From Bacillus sp. FJAT-27264 (GTDB lineage: Bacteria; Bacillota; Bacilli; Paenibacillales; Paenibacillaceae): 64,000 nt of DNA. The notes beneath the pieces are model-generated. The model made no database searches and was not told the origin of the DNA. It was given only the letters and a program-made list of their open reading frames with translations. Made by a program: the position numbers and the translations under genes. The DNA is taken from positions 356,487 to 420,486 of the forward strand of contig NZ_MAQW01000029.1 in assembly GCF_001682855.1 (NCBI RefSeq). Direction: 5' to 3'. Positions 43,701-51,852 of the stretch are shown here, one piece after another; positions within the stretch are counted from its first letter, which is position 1, and each line of letters begins with the position of its first letter.

Positions 43701-44916
43701 TGCTCCAGCTAGCGGCGCTGCCAATGCAGTCATTGACCAAGGCTTGAAGCAAGCGCCTGTGAAGGCTGCTGTAGCTTCCAACAATGGTGTAGCAACCGTT
43801 ACGGTAACTAACGATGATCTGAAGGCAGCCATCGCCTCTGCTTCGGCTTCCCCGGCAGCTATTGTAATCAATGCTCCGGCTACGACCGACGCTGCTGCCA
43901 AAGTGGCTCTGACAGCTGAACAAGTGAAGCTGCTCGCTGGTGCACCAGCGAAGAGTACAATTATTGTAAATGCAGCAGGTTCAGCATTCGCCTTGCCAGT
44001 AAGCCTACTGACTGGTGGCACCGCCGATGCCAGTCTGGATCTGATCATCAAGAAAGCGGATGACCAATCCTCCAAGTTCTCGACAACTGCTGGATCAACT
44101 GTTGTTGGGTCTCCGGTAGCCTTTGAAGCCAACTGGACTACAGCTTCCGGAAGTACAGCTCTGAAGGTACCGAATGATGCCTTCATTAAGAGATCCTTCA
44201 CAATTCCAGGCAAAGTTGAGCCTAACACAGCTGGCGTACTGTTCGAAGCGAATGGAAAGATTACTCCGGTATCTTCCGTATTCAAAGTACAAGCAGACGG
44301 TACGACTCTTGTTACGGTCAGCCGCCCTGGATTCTCGGTCTATGCTGCAGTGAGCCGCCCTGTTACTTTCAGTGACATCGCCAACTCCCCGGCTGCTGCC
44401 GATATTACAGCACTGGCTAACAAGCTGATTATTGAAGGCACTTCGGCAACGACATTCTCGCCAAAGAGCAACCTGACCCGTGCCGAGTTCACAGCCCTGC
44501 TGTCCCGCTCGCTCGGACTACGCTCTAGCTCGACTTCTACATTTACGGATGTGAAGTCCTCTGACTGGTATGCAAACGATGTTGCTGCTGCCTCCGAGGC
44601 AGGGCTGATTCTGGGAATTGGCAATGGCAAATTTGCCCCGAACGCCCAAGTTACGCGTCAAGAGCTTGCTGTTATCCTGGGAAGAGCCGTGAAACTGACT
44701 GGTGTGGAACTGAAAGCCTCCAATCCGTCGTTCACTACTTATGCCGATAGCACCAAGATCGCTCCATACGCCAAAGATAGCGTGCAATCCTTGTCTGCTG
44801 CGGGTATCATTAGCAGCGAAGTCGGATCGAACTTCAATCCGACAACAGCAGCTACCCGTGAGACAGTTGCAGCTACCCTGCATCAATTGCTGAGCAAAAC
44901 TGGCCTGATCGACTAA
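40762..44916 (+). CDS. SLH-anchored subtilisin-family serine protease (Vpr-like, with PA domain)
   Basis: Giant secreted protease, 1384 residues from the TTG at 40762, six bases after GGAGGGG; an in-frame ATG at 40744 lies before that ribosome binding site. Signal peptide, then an inhibitor_I9-like propeptide (about 65-165), then the S8 domain with Asp208 (VGVIDTGVDYTHPD), His260 (HGTHVAGT), the oxyanion Asn (IANGNAGPG) and Ser623 (SGTSMATPHVAG). A PA domain (about 430-560) interrupts the catalytic domain as in Vpr. Fn3-like domains follow, then a Gly/Ala/Pro linker, a beta domain and three SLH repeats (about 1200-1384). It should act as a wall-bound protease for nutrition or surface processing. 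Confidence 0.93.
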   Translation: MDWGKLSRKLSLLALAAGVTISTVPGGVSAAGAVQPNIDQSTLPLVQSSQKTFISPQINTKSTDDIRVIVQLSGQPAAVGKYAAKQGISSLASTATEAAVDSQQTDVLKKASNAGLDLEVNYKYNTVLNGFEITIPANEIPELAKIPGVISIHKNSTWYAVPVEGDTSAAAAEATTPQNDNEPLKQIHADWAWAKGFTGKGLKVGVIDTGVDYTHPDIKDAYKGGYDSFSNDNDPYEEVPLTKENDPYHVGYEGTYHGTHVAGTIIGQFANKSGEIAQKGVAPGAELYAYKVLGRNLEKPSTSSGSSAQVIDGIERAVKDHMDVINLSLGSDEEKDVNSPDAIAINNAVLSGVTAVIANGNAGPGEYTLGSPATSQLGISVGAVTSPSKQFSGKFQVELDRNTVSTVTYETYGDVNFNLMAWGLGKENFASIIGTKPVNVVYAGLGGKADFENIQNVEGSIVLVSRGLYAFTEKIANAKEHGAKAIVIFNGNAKQVGDESIVDLSPSIPNRDGFINSGLGDGFDNIPTLDIKGSEGRALARTLAANPGSSFRFTFDANYNPQLSKGDALASFTSFGPNVDDNLSIKPDFTAPGVGILSTWPAYGKGKDNVSYEKAYNRISGTSMATPHVAGLALLIKQAHPTWSPFDIRAALANTAEPNEEYSVYEQGAGRVNVENAISTPALVQALEPITILDKNYKPQNVINYNSSAAYGVIQPGTSAIKNVQLKNTSKDAVSYSTSVEWHFEDPQGITVTPSISTVSADGGKVTPFSLNLNVGNNVKEGFYEGQLNLAAPGVPTLHLPFSVYVGKELPENPFGIQEIKLSNALVYPNRNYQSSTDLTFRLSAEDSNYYEVNIVNLEDQTIGYVDTQFNAKKLFALGQYSVKGINGSYHPVDANGKKIVDASGKPVTEHLKDGVYKIYIYASQINAPGETLESVSGNDIEYKGYSSFRVDNSYDSNSGGNTGGGGGGPVATPAPSAAPAPASGAANAVIDQGLKQAPVKAAVASNNGVATVTVTNDDLKAAIASASASPAAIVINAPATTDAAAKVALTAEQVKLLAGAPAKSTIIVNAAGSAFALPVSLLTGGTADASLDLIIKKADDQSSKFSTTAGSTVVGSPVAFEANWTTASGSTALKVPNDAFIKRSFTIPGKVEPNTAGVLFEANGKITPVSSVFKVQADGTTLVTVSRPGFSVYAAVSRPVTFSDIANSPAAADITALANKLIIEGTSATTFSPKSNLTRAEFTALLSRSLGLRSSSTSTFTDVKSSDWYANDVAAASEAGLILGIGNGKFAPNAQVTRQELAVILGRAVKLTGVELKASNPSFTTYADSTKIAPYAKDSVQSLSAAGIISSEVGSNFNPTTAATRETVAATLHQLLSKTGLID

Positions 44917-44937
44917 TTCAGACCAAGCCAGAAACAT

Positions 44938-44985
44938 CAAACGCCCGTCCGCTTCCCAACAGGGAAATGGACGGGCGTTTTTTTC
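44938..44985 (+). terminator. Terminator after subtilase gene
   Basis: AAACGCCCGTCC/GGACGGGCGTTT enclosing a small inner stem, followed by TTTTTT. Confidence 0.9.
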
Positions 44986-45042
44986 ACAACGATAGATAGA
45001 GGGCCACTCATTTGAACAAACAGCTTAATTTCGCACTGTCCC

Positions 45043-46140
45043 CTAAGATGATACTTGTTGCAGCCTCTCGTTTAGCCTCACAAATAATGATTGCAGCTTG
45101 TCTTGGGCAACCTCGCTATAATTGTCGCCGATGCTCACTTCATAGTAGGAAGAGAATTCGTCGACTTCCCTCACATAAGAGGTGAGTCCGATCCCCGTGG
45201 CTTGATAAAGATCGATTAGGGCATCCTCTACTACTGTTTTAGGCAGGGATATATGCACATGAAACATATTCGACACCGGCTCTAACGGAAGCGTTGAGAC
45301 CGCATGACATTGATTATAGAAAACAGCCAGCGCTTTAGCCTCTTCATAATACTTTTCCATCTTATGAACTCTTTGTTTAAAGTAAAAGTCAGCAGGAATG
45401 ATATAAGGGTATAAGCTGATCAAGTCCCCGCCATGCCGCCGCTTCCAGACCTTAGATTCTGCTGTGAAATCCGCTGCGCCAGCCAGAACAGCTCCAGCAA
45501 TCGCACCGATTCCTTTATAGACAGAGATGTACACACTATCGAACAGCGCACAAACCTCTGCAGCACTCTTTTGATAATAAGGCAGAACCTCAAACAATCT
45601 TGCGCCATCCAGATGAAGATAAATCCCCTTCTCCCGGCAATAGGCGGAAATAGCTTCAAGTTCACCATACTCCGGCAACTGCCCACCAATCTCACGTTGT
45701 GGCAATTCTAGCAGAAGACAAGCAACCTCCGCCGGCATCCCTTGGACATCCTGAAGGGTAATCAAACGATGCTTGTCAGCGAGCAGTACAGATTCAATAT
45801 GATGCAACTGTTTCAAACCATCCTCTTCATGAATCTCCAGGTGGCAGAGTGGATGGTAAGCCACCTGGCTCAAACCCTTGCGGTCACACCATATCCTTAA
45901 AGCAATCTGTTGCGCCATGGTCCCACTTGGAAAAAACACTGCCGCTTCCTTCCCCAGCACTTCTGCCATATTCGCTTGGAAATTCTCAATAACCTTTCCC
46001 GCTCCATATATATCAGAATCCAGGGAACCCTCTATCTGCTCGAAAACCTCTTTCAGCACTTGCACATTCCGTTTACCGTGAGCCGGCAATGGATAAGCAA
46101 CTTCTTTAAAAGCTTCTGCTAATGACAACTTCTCTTGCAT
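45043..46140 (-). CDS. Threonine aldolase-like PLP enzyme (beta-eliminating lyase family)
   Basis: Cytoplasmic fold-type I PLP enzyme, 365 residues from the ATG at 46140 (GAGAGGAGC upstream). Landmarks: FFPSGTMAQQIALR (phosphate-binding), LHLDGARLFE with the cofactor Asp, and VYISVYKGIGAIAG with the Schiff-base Lys209. Low-specificity L-threonine aldolases split threonine or allo-threonine to glycine and acetaldehyde; a few relatives have other amino-acid lyase activities. It lies 43 nt downstream of the YdcF-like gene on the same strand and is likely co-transcribed with it. Confidence 0.88.
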   Translation of the reverse strand: MQEKLSLAEAFKEVAYPLPAHGKRNVQVLKEVFEQIEGSLDSDIYGAGKVIENFQANMAEVLGKEAAVFFPSGTMAQQIALRIWCDRKGLSQVAYHPLCHLEIHEEDGLKQLHHIESVLLADKHRLITLQDVQGMPAEVACLLLELPQREIGGQLPEYGELEAISAYCREKGIYLHLDGARLFEVLPYYQKSAAEVCALFDSVYISVYKGIGAIAGAVLAGAADFTAESKVWKRRHGGDLISLYPYIIPADFYFKQRVHKMEKYYEEAKALAVFYNQCHAVSTLPLEPVSNMFHVHISLPKTVVEDALIDLYQATGIGLTSYVREVDEFSSYYEVSIGDNYSEVAQDKLQSLFVRLNERLQQVSS

Positions 46141-46183
46141 GAACTTAATTGCTCCTCTCAGCTCCAACTTAATAACACACAAC

Positions 46184-46933
46184 TCAACGAATCTTGGCTA
46201 CGAAAAGACCCAGATACTCCTTCAATGCCAGCCCCGTAGTGCTAACCGCTCCGGCATTCGGAGACAGTTTGGCAGGGTAGAAAGCAAACTTGCCATCCGA
46301 TACATAATCGGTCGGAAAAGGCTGCACCGACAGTCCGGCTTGACCAAACTCCACCACCGCCCGTGGCATGTGGAAAGCAGAGGTCACAAGCACCGGGTGC
46401 TTAAACCCGCGTTCCTTTAGAATGAGCGCAGTATTAATCGCATTCTGCTTAGTATTCAGTGAGCAGTTCTCGACAAGAATGTCACTCTCTGCCACCCCAA
46501 GGCTAAGCAACTGCCGTTTTGCAATATTCGCTTCATTACCGCTATCGGCGAAGACCTGACCACCGGAGAACAGAATCGGCAAGCCAGTCGCCCTATGCAG
46601 CCGTACGGCAGTCAGCAGTCGGTTCGCCGCTGAACCCAACATATTGCCCTTACCATTCAAGTCAGGTGTCGTAAGCGTGGCCCCGCCGCCGAGCACAACG
46701 ATAACATCTCCCTGTACGGTCTGCGGCTGCGCATATTGCCGCTCCAGTCCGCGTATGAATAAATCGCTGACAAGCGATGTAGAGGATAAATAGAATACCA
46801 GAGTAACGATGAGCAGGAATACTGACGCCCTTCGCTCACGCTTCCATAGCCAAATGATCGGTACCAGAAGCAGCAGCACGAATAGCCCCGGCGGGAGTAC
46901 GAAGCTATAGATAAATTTGATTACATAAATCAG
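46184..46933 (-). CDS. YdcF/DUF218-family protein, probable CTG start
   Basis: Membrane-anchored DUF218 protein. The first GTG (46879) would start inside the first hydrophobic segment. The frame is open further upstream and reads IYVIKFIYSFVLPPGLFVLLLL, a typical N-terminal helix of this group, and an excellent AGGAGGTG (46949-46942) sits exactly 8 nt before an in-frame CTG at 46933, giving 249 residues. Two helices are followed by the DUF218 domain with VVLGGG, GSAANRLLTAVRL, LFSGG and VTSAFHMPRAVVEF. Relatives (SanA, ElyC) act in envelope polysaccharide or peptidoglycan precursor metabolism; the exact reaction is unsettled. Confidence 0.82.
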   Translation of the reverse strand: MIYVIKFIYSFVLPPGLFVLLLLVPIIWLWKRERRASVFLLIVTLVFYLSSTSLVSDLFIRGLERQYAQPQTVQGDVIVVLGGGATLTTPDLNGKGNMLGSAANRLLTAVRLHRATGLPILFSGGQVFADSGNEANIAKRQLLSLGVAESDILVENCSLNTKQNAINTALILKERGFKHPVLVTSAFHMPRAVVEFGQAGLSVQPFPTDYVSDGKFAFYPAKLSPNAGAVSTTGLALKEYLGLFVAKIR

Positions 46934-47336
46934 ACCGTTTGCACCTCCTAACCGGGGAAGTCCCGGTTTGAACTATAACCCTTGTCCACACCATAATTAT
47001 AACCGGACATCCTCTCACTCCGCACCTTTTCACCTCTTTTTAAAAAAGGATTTCTCAGGTTATCCAAATTTTTTTCGATCCCTCACCGTACATAACCTGC
47101 CACACCTTTTGCGAAAATCATCATTTCAGTAACTAACTTTATCGAGTGAATGCAAATAAGAATTTTTAATGTAATATTATATTACATAAACATCGAAAAT
47201 AATTTCAATTATTGCCCTTACAATAAAAATAAATCAAAGTATATGTCATATAATATAACTGGTAGCGCTTTATTATTGAAAAAAGGTATTGATTATTTCG
47301 ATCCAATCCTCTATGATAATGACATCAGAGGAATTA

Positions 47337-47358
47337 AAAGTTAAAGCACTTTAACTTT
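47337..47358. promoter_or_regulatory. LacI-type operator 1
   Basis: AAAGTTAAAG, CA, CTTTAACTTT: a 22-bp inverted repeat symmetric except for the central CA. The centre lies 72 bp, close to seven helical turns, from that of operator 2. Confidence 0.75.
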
Positions 47359-47408
47359 GGTGTTAAATAACCCTCTAATAATTGATTTTTTAAACAAATT
47401 TACGCATT

Positions 47409-47430
47409 AAAGTTAAAGCGCTTATACTTT
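47409..47430. promoter_or_regulatory. LacI-type operator 2
   Basis: AAAGTTAAAGC and GCTTATACTTT flank a central CG, the hallmark of LacI/CcpA-family sites; it matches the left arm of operator 1 exactly. It overlaps the likely -10 region (TTGATT at 47382-47387 is a possible -35) and lies 20 bp before the first gene. The likely ligand-binding repressor is the LacI gene at 50790. Confidence 0.78.
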
Positions 47431-47449
47431 TAGGGAAAGAAAGGTTGGT

Positions 47450-48349
47450 GTGTCCGTGAGCAATCGCGAGAGTCGGCGGCAAACATTTTACATGTATTTG
47501 TTTATCTCACCCTGGATAATCGGCTTTTTAATCTTCGCCTTGTATCCTATTCTGTCATCGTTTTACTACAGCTTCACCGAATATGACATTATTCATCCGC
47601 CAAAATTCGTTGGGCTGGCCAACTACACCGAGATGTTCCATAACGATCTGTTCTGGAAATCGGTCGTTGTCACTGTAAGGTATACCTTTATCGGTGTACC
47701 AATCTCGATGCTGTTGTCCCTGGGCTTTGCACTATTGCTGAATCAGACGATTCCACTCAAAGGCTTCTTCCGGACAGCAATGTACTTCCCAAGTATGGTA
47801 TCCGGAGTAGCGATGTCCCTGCTGTGGTACTGGATCTTCAATCCGCAGATCGGACTCTTCAACTACATCCTGTCCTGGTTCGGCATTCAAGGCCCATCCT
47901 GGCTGATGAATCCGGATACCGCCCTTTACGCACTGATCATTATGTCCTTCTGGGGCGCGGGAGCCGGGATGATTCTTTTCCTTGCAGGACTGCAAGGGGT
48001 ACCGTCAAGTCTTATCGAAGCCGCAAAGCTGGATGGCGCAGGACGCCTTCGGATTTTCCGGCACATCACACTGCCAATGATCTCACCGGTATTGCTCTTC
48101 CAATTGATCATGGGTCTGATTGATTCCTTTCAGGTGTTTACCCAAGCGTTTGTTATGACTCAGGGCGGGCCGAACTACTCCACCTGGTTCTACGTTTATA
48201 ACCTCTACACCAGCGCCTTTAAAGAATATCGTGCCGGTTACTCTTCGGCCTTGGCCTGGGTCCTGCTGATCGTTGTTATGCTGTGTACGGCTCTTATCAT
48301 GAAACTGTCCAACCGATTCGTTCATTATGAAGGGGGCGTTAACAAATGA
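47450..48349 (+). CDS. Sugar ABC transporter permease (MalF-type)
   Basis: Membrane permease of 299 residues with six helices. The N-terminus SNRESRRQTFYMYLFISPWIIGFLIFALYPI and the EAA loop (EAAKLDGAGRLRIFRHITLPM) are characteristic. GTG start at 47450, five bases after AAAGG. It is first in the operon, directly downstream of two LacI-type operators, and overlaps the next permease gene by four bases. Expected substrate is a di- or oligosaccharide, judged from the downstream GH4 glycosidase. Confidence 0.92.
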   Translation: MSVSNRESRRQTFYMYLFISPWIIGFLIFALYPILSSFYYSFTEYDIIHPPKFVGLANYTEMFHNDLFWKSVVVTVRYTFIGVPISMLLSLGFALLLNQTIPLKGFFRTAMYFPSMVSGVAMSLLWYWIFNPQIGLFNYILSWFGIQGPSWLMNPDTALYALIIMSFWGAGAGMILFLAGLQGVPSSLIEAAKLDGAGRLRIFRHITLPMISPVLLFQLIMGLIDSFQVFTQAFVMTQGGPNYSTWFYVYNLYTSAFKEYRAGYSSALAWVLLIVVMLCTALIMKLSNRFVHYEGGVNK

Positions 48350-49224
48350 GCTCCACCCCAAGCCTCTCCACACGCCCGTCCAGTTCACGTCCGCGCCGGA
48401 AGGTCGGACCGGTCAAGATTATCAGCCTGCTGACCTTGATTGTAACAACGTTCCTTATGCTGCTTCCGCTGTTCTTCATGGTTATGACCTCTCTGAAGTC
48501 CAAGAAGGAGATGTTGAAGTTCCCGCCTACCTTTCTCCCGGAAAGCTGGCAGTGGAGCAATTACACGGAGATTTTTGACACCCTGCAATTCGGTACCCTG
48601 TACAAGAACAGCCTTATTATCGCCGTCCTGTCCGTCATCGGCACATTGATTTCTTCTGCGCTGGTGGCTTACGGATTTGCCAGATATAAAGGAAAAGGCA
48701 ACAAGATCTGGTTCATGCTGCTGCTTAGCACCATGATGCTGCCATATCCGGCGATCATGATTCCACAGTTTATCCTGTTCTCCAAAATGAACTGGATCGA
48801 CACTTTCCTGCCGCTGATTGTGCCCGCATTTTTCGGCTCAGCGTATAACATCTTCCTGCTACGCCAGTTCTTCACCACCTTGCCAGAGGAAATGTTCGAC
48901 GCCGGACGGATTGACGGATGCGGCGAGCTGCGGATGTGGCGCCAGATTGCGCTTCCGCTCTCAGGACCAGCCCTAGCCACTGTTGCCATCTTTGCTTTCA
49001 TCTACAGCTGGAATGACCTGCTTACCCCTGTGCTTTATTTAAGCTCATCAGATAAATTTACGCTTCCTGTCGGCATGGCCTCGCTCACCTCTTCACGGTT
49101 CCGTATTCCGCCGTGGCATCTACTGATGGTAGCTTCCGTGCTGGCTATGCTTCCAATCGTGACCCTGTTCGCGGTTGCTCAGAAGCAGTTTGTAGAAGGC
49201 ATTGTACTTACAGGCATTAAGTAA
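48346..49224 (+). CDS. Sugar ABC transporter permease (MalG-type)
   Basis: Second permease subunit, 292 residues. Helix 1 follows a basic N-terminus (SSRPRRKVGPVKIISLL). The EAA loop FDAGRIDGCGELRMWRQIALPLSG and the C-terminal QKQFVEGIVLTGIK are typical. It overlaps the MalF-type gene (ATGA) and is followed after 53 nt by the binding-protein gene. Confidence 0.92.
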   Translation: MSSTPSLSTRPSSSRPRRKVGPVKIISLLTLIVTTFLMLLPLFFMVMTSLKSKKEMLKFPPTFLPESWQWSNYTEIFDTLQFGTLYKNSLIIAVLSVIGTLISSALVAYGFARYKGKGNKIWFMLLLSTMMLPYPAIMIPQFILFSKMNWIDTFLPLIVPAFFGSAYNIFLLRQFFTTLPEEMFDAGRIDGCGELRMWRQIALPLSGPALATVAIFAFIYSWNDLLTPVLYLSSSDKFTLPVGMASLTSSRFRIPPWHLLMVASVLAMLPIVTLFAVAQKQFVEGIVLTGIK

Positions 49225-49277
49225 TAACCCGCCTTCACTGGCGGAACTATACACTGATATCCTGGAGGGATTAGCGA

Positions 49278-50657
49278 ATGAAAAAGAACAGGAAAACATT
49301 TGGAACTCTTTTTGCAGCAAGTACACTACTTCTTACGACCTTGGCTGGCTGTAGCGGCGGAAAATCAGTAGAAGATGTAGCCTCACCCGGATCGAACAGC
49401 AGCTCTGGCGGTAAAGGCGACAAAGTGACCATTACTTACTACACCATTGATTCCGAAGACCGCACCTTTGTCGAGAAGCTGATTCCTGATTTCGAGAAAG
49501 AACATCCTAACATCAAGGTCAAGATGGAAAAGGCGCCTTACGAGCAGTTTGACAGTAAGCTGCAGACACTGATTGCCGGGGGCAAATCGCCTGATATTAC
49601 GAGCCACTACGGATACGGCGGCTTCGCAGAATACTACAACAAAGGCATGCTAATGGACCTCACCGATCTGATGCAGGAAACGGGCTTCAAAGCCGAAGAT
49701 TACAACATTCCTGAGCACCTGATGGACATCTACAAAGTCAAGGATCACACTTACGGTATTCCACTCAACATGTACGTTACGCTGATGATGTACAACAAGG
49801 ATATGTTCGATGCGGCGAAGTTATCCTACCCGCCAAGTGATTACGAAGACAAGAGCTGGACCTTTGACAAAATGGTCGAGGATGCCAAGAAGATGACGGT
49901 TCACTCAGACGATATTACCAAGACGCAATATGGTGTTGACTTCACTTGGTCTGAACGCGACATGCGCCCGATGTACTTCGGAGCAGATCCGTACTCCGCA
50001 GACACCTGGACTAACGGCGGCGTACCTTCCGAGACCCATTTTGACTCACCAGAGGTTATTGCCGCTTATCACAAGTTCTTCGACCTGATCTTCAAAGATA
50101 AAGTGTCGCCTAATACCGAATGGAGCAAGAGTGTAGCCGGACAGAATGGCGATCCGTTCGTAGCCGGTAAAATCGGAATGTCTGTCGGCGGTTCCTGGAT
50201 TATGGCCGGTTCCAACGATTTTCCGTTCAAAGTTGGCGTAGCCGCTGTGCCATGGGGCGGTAACGACAAGGTGCGCAGCCCGCTGTTCGTAGACCCGCTG
50301 CTCATTCTGAAAGATTCCAAGCATCCGAAAGAAGCCATGGAGTTCATCAAATTCTTGCTCACCACTGAAGTTCAGGAGAAATCCATTGAGCTAAGCGGCG
50401 GCAACCCGCCAGTCAACACCAAAGCTGCTGAAACGTACTACAAGCACTTTGAGGGCGTTGATCCTGAAGATGTGAAGAAGGTTTATGAAGGAGCTGTGAA
50501 ATACGGCTACGAATCCTTCAATCACCTGATCGTACACTACTCGCAAATCAACGATATGTTCATCAACGAGCTGCAGCCGGTAGAGACCGGACATAAAACG
50601 CTTGAAGAGGTCATGGGTACCATTCAGAAAAAGGTCACCGAGATCATCAAACGTTAG
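49278..50657 (+). CDS. Sugar ABC transporter substrate-binding lipoprotein
   Basis: Family-1 binding lipoprotein of 459 residues. Signal peptide with lipobox LAGCSGG, then a Ser/Gly linker. The mature domain starts VTITYYTIDSEDRTFVEKLIPDFEKEHP, and GKIGMSVGGSWIMAG plus HPKEAMEFIKFLLT are standard landmarks of this family. GGAGGG precedes the ATG. It delivers the operon's sugar to the two permeases; the ATPase must be encoded elsewhere. Confidence 0.92.
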   Translation: MKKNRKTFGTLFAASTLLLTTLAGCSGGKSVEDVASPGSNSSSGGKGDKVTITYYTIDSEDRTFVEKLIPDFEKEHPNIKVKMEKAPYEQFDSKLQTLIAGGKSPDITSHYGYGGFAEYYNKGMLMDLTDLMQETGFKAEDYNIPEHLMDIYKVKDHTYGIPLNMYVTLMMYNKDMFDAAKLSYPPSDYEDKSWTFDKMVEDAKKMTVHSDDITKTQYGVDFTWSERDMRPMYFGADPYSADTWTNGGVPSETHFDSPEVIAAYHKFFDLIFKDKVSPNTEWSKSVAGQNGDPFVAGKIGMSVGGSWIMAGSNDFPFKVGVAAVPWGGNDKVRSPLFVDPLLILKDSKHPKEAMEFIKFLLTTEVQEKSIELSGGNPPVNTKAAETYYKHFEGVDPEDVKKVYEGAVKYGYESFNHLIVHYSQINDMFINELQPVETGHKTLEEVMGTIQKKVTEIIKR

Positions 50658-50667
50658 CATGTACGGC

Positions 50668-50691
50668 ATACCGTCCCTTCCGGGACGGTAT
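50668..50691 (+). terminator. Hairpin after the binding-protein gene
   Basis: Perfect 10-bp stem ATACCGTCCC/GGGACGGTAT with a TTCC loop. No T-tract, so it more likely protects the 3' end of the importer mRNA or partially attenuates before the regulator gene. Confidence 0.65.
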
Positions 50692-50789
50692 CCTTGCTTG
50701 GAATCTTATTGTTTAGCGGACCGTCTCTCCACCCTGTATACTAATAGTAGACAATTCATTCGGAAAATCTGCTGCAAGGAGCACAAAAC

Positions 50790-51779
50790 ATGAAAGTGAG
50801 CATATTTGATGTAGCCAAAAAATCCGGTCTGTCTGTCGTGACGGTATCACGGGTGTTGAACGGCGCTGAATCGGTACGCGAGAAAAATCGGCAGAAAGTG
50901 TTAGATGCGATTAAGGAGCTGGATTATCGGCCCAATGCGGCTGCACGCAGCCTGGCTAGTGGAAAAACGGGAATTATCGGCCTCGTAGTAACCACCTTGC
51001 ATGATTCGTTCTTTGACGCCGTTGTCAAAGAACTGAACGAGGTACTAGCACTGCATGGTTATTTCCTGGCCATCGCCATCTCCAGAGGCATTGAATCGGA
51101 TGAGGACCACTATCTCATTCAAGAAGATCGGGTAGACGGCATGATTCTACTCTCGCCGATCGGGGAAGAAAATTATATCATGCAACTGAAGCGACGCGGC
51201 ATACCTTATGTACTGATTGATAATCAGGAGCCGGAGAACGATACCTATTCGATCACGATCGACAACTTCAAAGGTGGCTACGCGGCAGCAAGTCATCTGT
51301 TGGAGCTCGGGCATACCTCTATCGCGCACCTATGCGGACATGAGATGTTCCGCAGTACGCGTGAGCGGCGCAACGGGTTCGCACTGGCACTGCAGGAAAA
51401 AGGAATAACTCCTTTTGAAATCGTACAGGGCGATTTCGAAATAGAATTTGGCTATGACACCTGTAAACGCTGGTTAAGCGATGGACAATTGCCCACCGCC
51501 GTATTCACTGGTGATGACAATATCGCCCTTGGGGTGATCAATGCTCTAATGGAGGCCGGGATCTCAGTACCGGAACAGGTCGCCGTTGTCGGCTATGATG
51601 ACCACTACATCGCCTCACAGCTTCGTCCGCATCTGTCGACCCTTCGGCAACCTGCGGACAAAATCGCGCAGGCTGCAGCGGATATGCTGCTGCGGCGCAT
51701 CTCTGGCAAGATGAAGCGCGGCTCCGGCATACGGATTGATCCGGAGCTAATCATTCGTGAATCTACGGTTTCCATCTAG
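50790..51779 (+). CDS. LacI-family transcriptional regulator
   Basis: A 329-residue repressor. HTH at 1-22 (SIFDVAKKSGLSVVTVSRVLNG) with the hinge helix YRPNAAARSLASGKTG, then a type-I periplasmic-binding-protein fold (IIGLVVTTLHDSFFDAVVKEL, VVGYDDHYIASQLRPHLSTLRQP). It lies inside the sugar operon between the importer and the catabolic genes, with a 132-bp gap upstream that may hold its own promoter (TATACT at 50737-50742). Its probable sites are the two palindromes upstream of the first permease gene. Confidence 0.92.
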   Translation: MKVSIFDVAKKSGLSVVTVSRVLNGAESVREKNRQKVLDAIKELDYRPNAAARSLASGKTGIIGLVVTTLHDSFFDAVVKELNEVLALHGYFLAIAISRGIESDEDHYLIQEDRVDGMILLSPIGEENYIMQLKRRGIPYVLIDNQEPENDTYSITIDNFKGGYAAASHLLELGHTSIAHLCGHEMFRSTRERRNGFALALQEKGITPFEIVQGDFEIEFGYDTCKRWLSDGQLPTAVFTGDDNIALGVINALMEAGISVPEQVAVVGYDDHYIASQLRPHLSTLRQPADKIAQAAADMLLRRISGKMKRGSGIRIDPELIIRESTVSI

Positions 51780-51852
51780 ACTGGCATGTATTTGCTGACC
51801 GGCTGCAATCGTTTGTTTTCTATAATATATATTCACTTGGGAGTGAAGACCA

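Larger units (their letters stand above)
46950..47449. other. Control region of the GH4 sugar operon
   Basis: About 500 AT-rich bp between the divergent YdcF gene and the sugar operon. The right half holds two LacI-type operators. AGCGCT also occurs at 47263-47270 in a weaker half-matching context. An open frame at 47150-47344 has no ribosome binding site and is not considered a gene. Confidence 0.6.

Noticed and set aside
47150-47344. 64-codon open frame upstream of the sugar operon
   Set aside because: Very AT-rich, lacks a ribosome binding site and lies in the control region.
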